Virus record (IMG/VR): IMGVR_UViG_3300032073_000158
Coordinates: 1-29,588 of that record
From: a virus
DNA length: 29,588 bases
Direction: 5' to 3' (one strand)
Position numbers and translations under genes: made by a program. Under the pieces are notes generated by a model. The model was not told the DNA's origin. It saw only the letters and a list, made by a program, of their open reading frames with translations, and did not search any database. Below, one piece after another: positions 27,893 through 29,588 of this stretch. Position 1 is the first letter of the stretch. Each line of letters begins with the position of its first letter.

Positions 27893-29588
27893 ATGGCTAA
27901 GTTCGCAGATCGTGTAAAGGTAGCTACGTCTACTACTGGCACAGGTACAGTCACCCTAGGCTCCGCAGAGTCTGGGTTTCAAACAGTGCCTTCTTCTCTT
28001 AACAGTGAAACCATTCGATATGTTATTGAAGATGGTACAGCTTGGGAGATTGGCACAGGAACCTATACACACTCAGGTACTACTCTCACACGGTCCTTAA
28101 CTAGCTCCAGTACGAGCAGCTTGCTTAATCTGTCTGGTAGTGCCAAGGTCTTTATCAGCCCAGCGGCAGAGGATCTGCAATACGTTGAGGTCTATAGTTC
28201 CACCAGCGACTTACCATCAGCCTCAAGCAATCATGGCCGTATAGCTCATGTGCATGGCGATGGAGCTATGTATTTTGCTCATGGTGGTAGTTGGATCAGG
28301 TTAGGCAACCACAGCGATATTACTAGCTACTCTAACGCCACAACATCAGCCGCTGGCCTTATGTCATCGTCTGATAAGACAAAGCTAGATGGCGTAGCTA
28401 CCAGTGCCAATAACTATGTTCTGCCTACCGCCTCTAGCTCTGCGCTTGGCGGGATTAAGATCGGCACTGGTCTTAGCATAGATGGCTCTGGCGTTGTTAC
28501 GGCTAGTGGAAGCAGTTCTTCTGGCGGCTCTTTAGAGCCAATTACCACGACTAAAACTGTAGCTACAGCTAACCAAACTGTTTTTACCGGCACTTGGAAA
28601 GCTGAAAATATCTCAGTGTTTCTCAACGGTGTTAAGCTACCAGACAGCGAGGTAACAGCCACTGATACGCAGATTACTATTAGCGCAGCGGCTGTAGGCG
28701 ATATTGTAGAAGTTGTTGAATATGGCGCACCGTTTGCTAGTCCGTATGCCAGTACGTTTCCTACGGTCACTACGGGGGCAACTTCAGTAACTGTAGACTA
28801 CACAGCCGACAAAGTGGCGGTCTACAAGAACGGTGTTAAGCTTAGAGGCGGTGGCGTAGATTTCACAGCAACTAACGGTACTTCGATCACAGGCTTCTCA
28901 GCTTTTGTAGCTAACGATGTTGTTGAGGTGGTCGAACACGGTTCGCTCGCCAGCACTCCTAATAATATAGTAGACCTATCTGACACTCCTTCAAGCTTAG
29001 GCACAGCGGGTCAAGTTTTGCAGATGAATAGCGGGGCTAATGCGTTAGAGTTTGCTGATGCCGCTGGTGGTGGCGGCGGCGGTTCATTAGAAGCTGTGGC
29101 TAGTGGTACTCTGGCTAACGGCGATACAGTAGTGGTTAATTCTGACGGAACAGTATCAGCCGTATCTGGATCGCAATCGACATCTATTGGATCTCAAGTA
29201 GAACTAACAGGGAGTGAGTATTCAAAATATAGTTGTGGTGGCTGCTATGATACTGCAAATAATAAAGTAATCTACTGTTACGTTGACGCAAACAATAGCT
29301 CATATGGTACAGCCGTAGTCGGAACAATATCTGGCACATCAATTAGTTTTGGCACTCCTGTTGTGTTTCACTCAGGGGCAGTGCTTTCTACCGAATTTGG
29401 AAACAGTACGGACTACCACTCAGGCCTAGATAAAATTGTTGTTACATATTCCGCAAACAACATAGCCTACCAAAAAATAGGAACGGTTAGCGGTACGTCA
29501 ATAAGCTTTAGTTCAGCATTTCAGCCGTTCAGCAGCAGTACTTGTTATTCTGTTGGAGCTTGTTACGATTCAGGATCAGGCAAAATCA
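27893..29588 (+). CDS. Tail fibre/appendage-like protein, 3' truncated (565+ aa)
   Basis: The frame is open from ATG 27893 to the window end without a stop. It begins [20 protein letters not shown], a common marine-phage N-terminal module, then has a segment with [20 protein letters not shown]. Next come a fibre-type [19 protein letters not shown] and [19 protein letters not shown] stretch, two tandem 45-55-residue beta modules containing NGVKL (~226-330), and a [15 protein letters not shown] plus polyglycine linker. The visible C-terminal end holds repeats ending in [20 protein letters not shown], likely propeller-like. This architecture is that of an exposed appendage or receptor-binding fibre. 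Its place beside the portal rather than the tail genes is unusual. Confidence 0.75.
   Translation, partial: MAKFADRVKVATSTTGTGTVTLGSAESGFQTVPSSLNSETIRYVIEDGTAWEIGTGTYTHSGTTLTRSLTSSSTSSLLNLSGSAKVFISPAAEDLQYVEVYSSTSDLPSASSNHGRIAHVHGDGAMYFAHGGSWIRLGNHSDITSYSNATTSAAGLMSSSDKTKLDGVATSANNYVLPTASSSALGGIKIGTGLSIDGSGVVTASGSSSSGGSLEPITTTKTVATANQTVFTGTWKAENISVFLNGVKLPDSEVTATDTQITISAAAVGDIVEVVEYGAPFASPYASTFPTVTTGATSVTVDYTADKVAVYKNGVKLRGGGVDFTATNGTSITGFSAFVANDVVEVVEHGSLASTPNNIVDLSDTPSSLGTAGQVLQMNSGANALEFADAAGGGGGGSLEAVASGTLANGDTVVVNSDGTVSAVSGSQSTSIGSQVELTGSEYSKYSCGGCYDTANNKVIYCYVDANNSSYGTAVVGTISGTSISFGTPVVFHSGAVLSTEFGNSTDYHSGLDKIVVTYSANNIAYQKIGTVSGTSISFSSAFQPFSSSTCYSVGACYDSGSGKI

Noticed and set aside
1-29588. 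Integrase, repressor, transposase or attachment site
   Set aside because: No recognisable recombinase, repressor or insertion-sequence protein and no long terminal inverted repeat were seen; the ends are simply cut inside genes.

Overview
The window is part of a long-tailed, lambda-like (siphovirus) double-stranded DNA phage, or a phage contig from a metagenome. The evidence is a tape-measure protein, a J-type tail-tip protein, a lysis region, a terminase and a portal, with no integrase, ribosomal RNA, tRNA or host metabolic genes. The distal tail and hub genes sit where the gene-transfer-agent tail genes of alphaproteobacteria sit. One lysis protein resembles a GTA-type 3-TM holin, and the ribonucleotide reductase is adenosylcobalamin (B12) dependent. 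This suggests a marine, roseobacter-like alphaproteobacterial host; that is inference, not something the sequence proves.

Layout. (1) Positions 3-9120, plus strand: the end of the tape measure, a distal-tail-like protein, a hub-like protein, a 1390-residue tail-tip/fibre protein, a tail-fibre chaperone, an M15 endolysin, a run of small membrane proteins (holin and spanin candidates) and a tiny basic Cys-containing protein. An intrinsic terminator follows at 9137-9172. (2) Positions 9171-20008, minus strand: a tightly packed replication and nucleotide operon. In order of transcription it encodes primase-helicase, small proteins, a cytosine-methyltransferase-like protein, family A DNA polymerase, SSB, 5'-3' exonuclease, a PDDEXK-type nuclease, a metallophosphoesterase, a MazG-like protein, class II RNR and a DUF3310 protein. 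(3) Positions 20030-20366: a non-coding region with a promoter, an AT-rich stretch, a 17-bp iteron array, 12-bp repeats and a strong leftward terminator. (4) Positions 20367-23034, minus strand: a separate operon with a zinc-ribbon protein, an M28/M20-like metallopeptidase and a small helical protein. (5) Positions 23035-24435: a mostly non-coding control region with outward promoters, a 276-bp array of 12-bp repeats, palindromes and phased CTTAAG boxes. It is interrupted by one 77-residue gene and a 27-residue membrane peptide. (6) Positions 24436-29588, plus strand: candidate small terminase, large terminase, portal, a small structural protein and a fibre-like protein that runs off the end. 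Capsid genes would be expected beyond the right edge and upstream of the left edge.

The genes form a lytic programme. Divergent transcription from the repeat-rich control regions drives the leftward DNA-replication operons and the rightward packaging/structural genes. RNR and MazG adjust the dNTP pool; primase-helicase, polymerase, SSB and exonuclease form a T7-type replisome. The polymerase carries Tyr at the position equivalent to E. coli Pol I residue 762, as in T7. No lysogeny gene is visible.

The least explained content is the repeat system in regions 3 and 5. It combines 17-bp iterons, three stretches of 12-bp repeats (one with a 48-bp higher-order period), CCWGG enrichment and shared palindromic operators. 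It brackets an operon whose two large proteins, a dizinc-peptidase-like enzyme and a multi-CxxC protein, do not belong to the standard replication set. I read it as a candidate replication origin and control region, by inference only.
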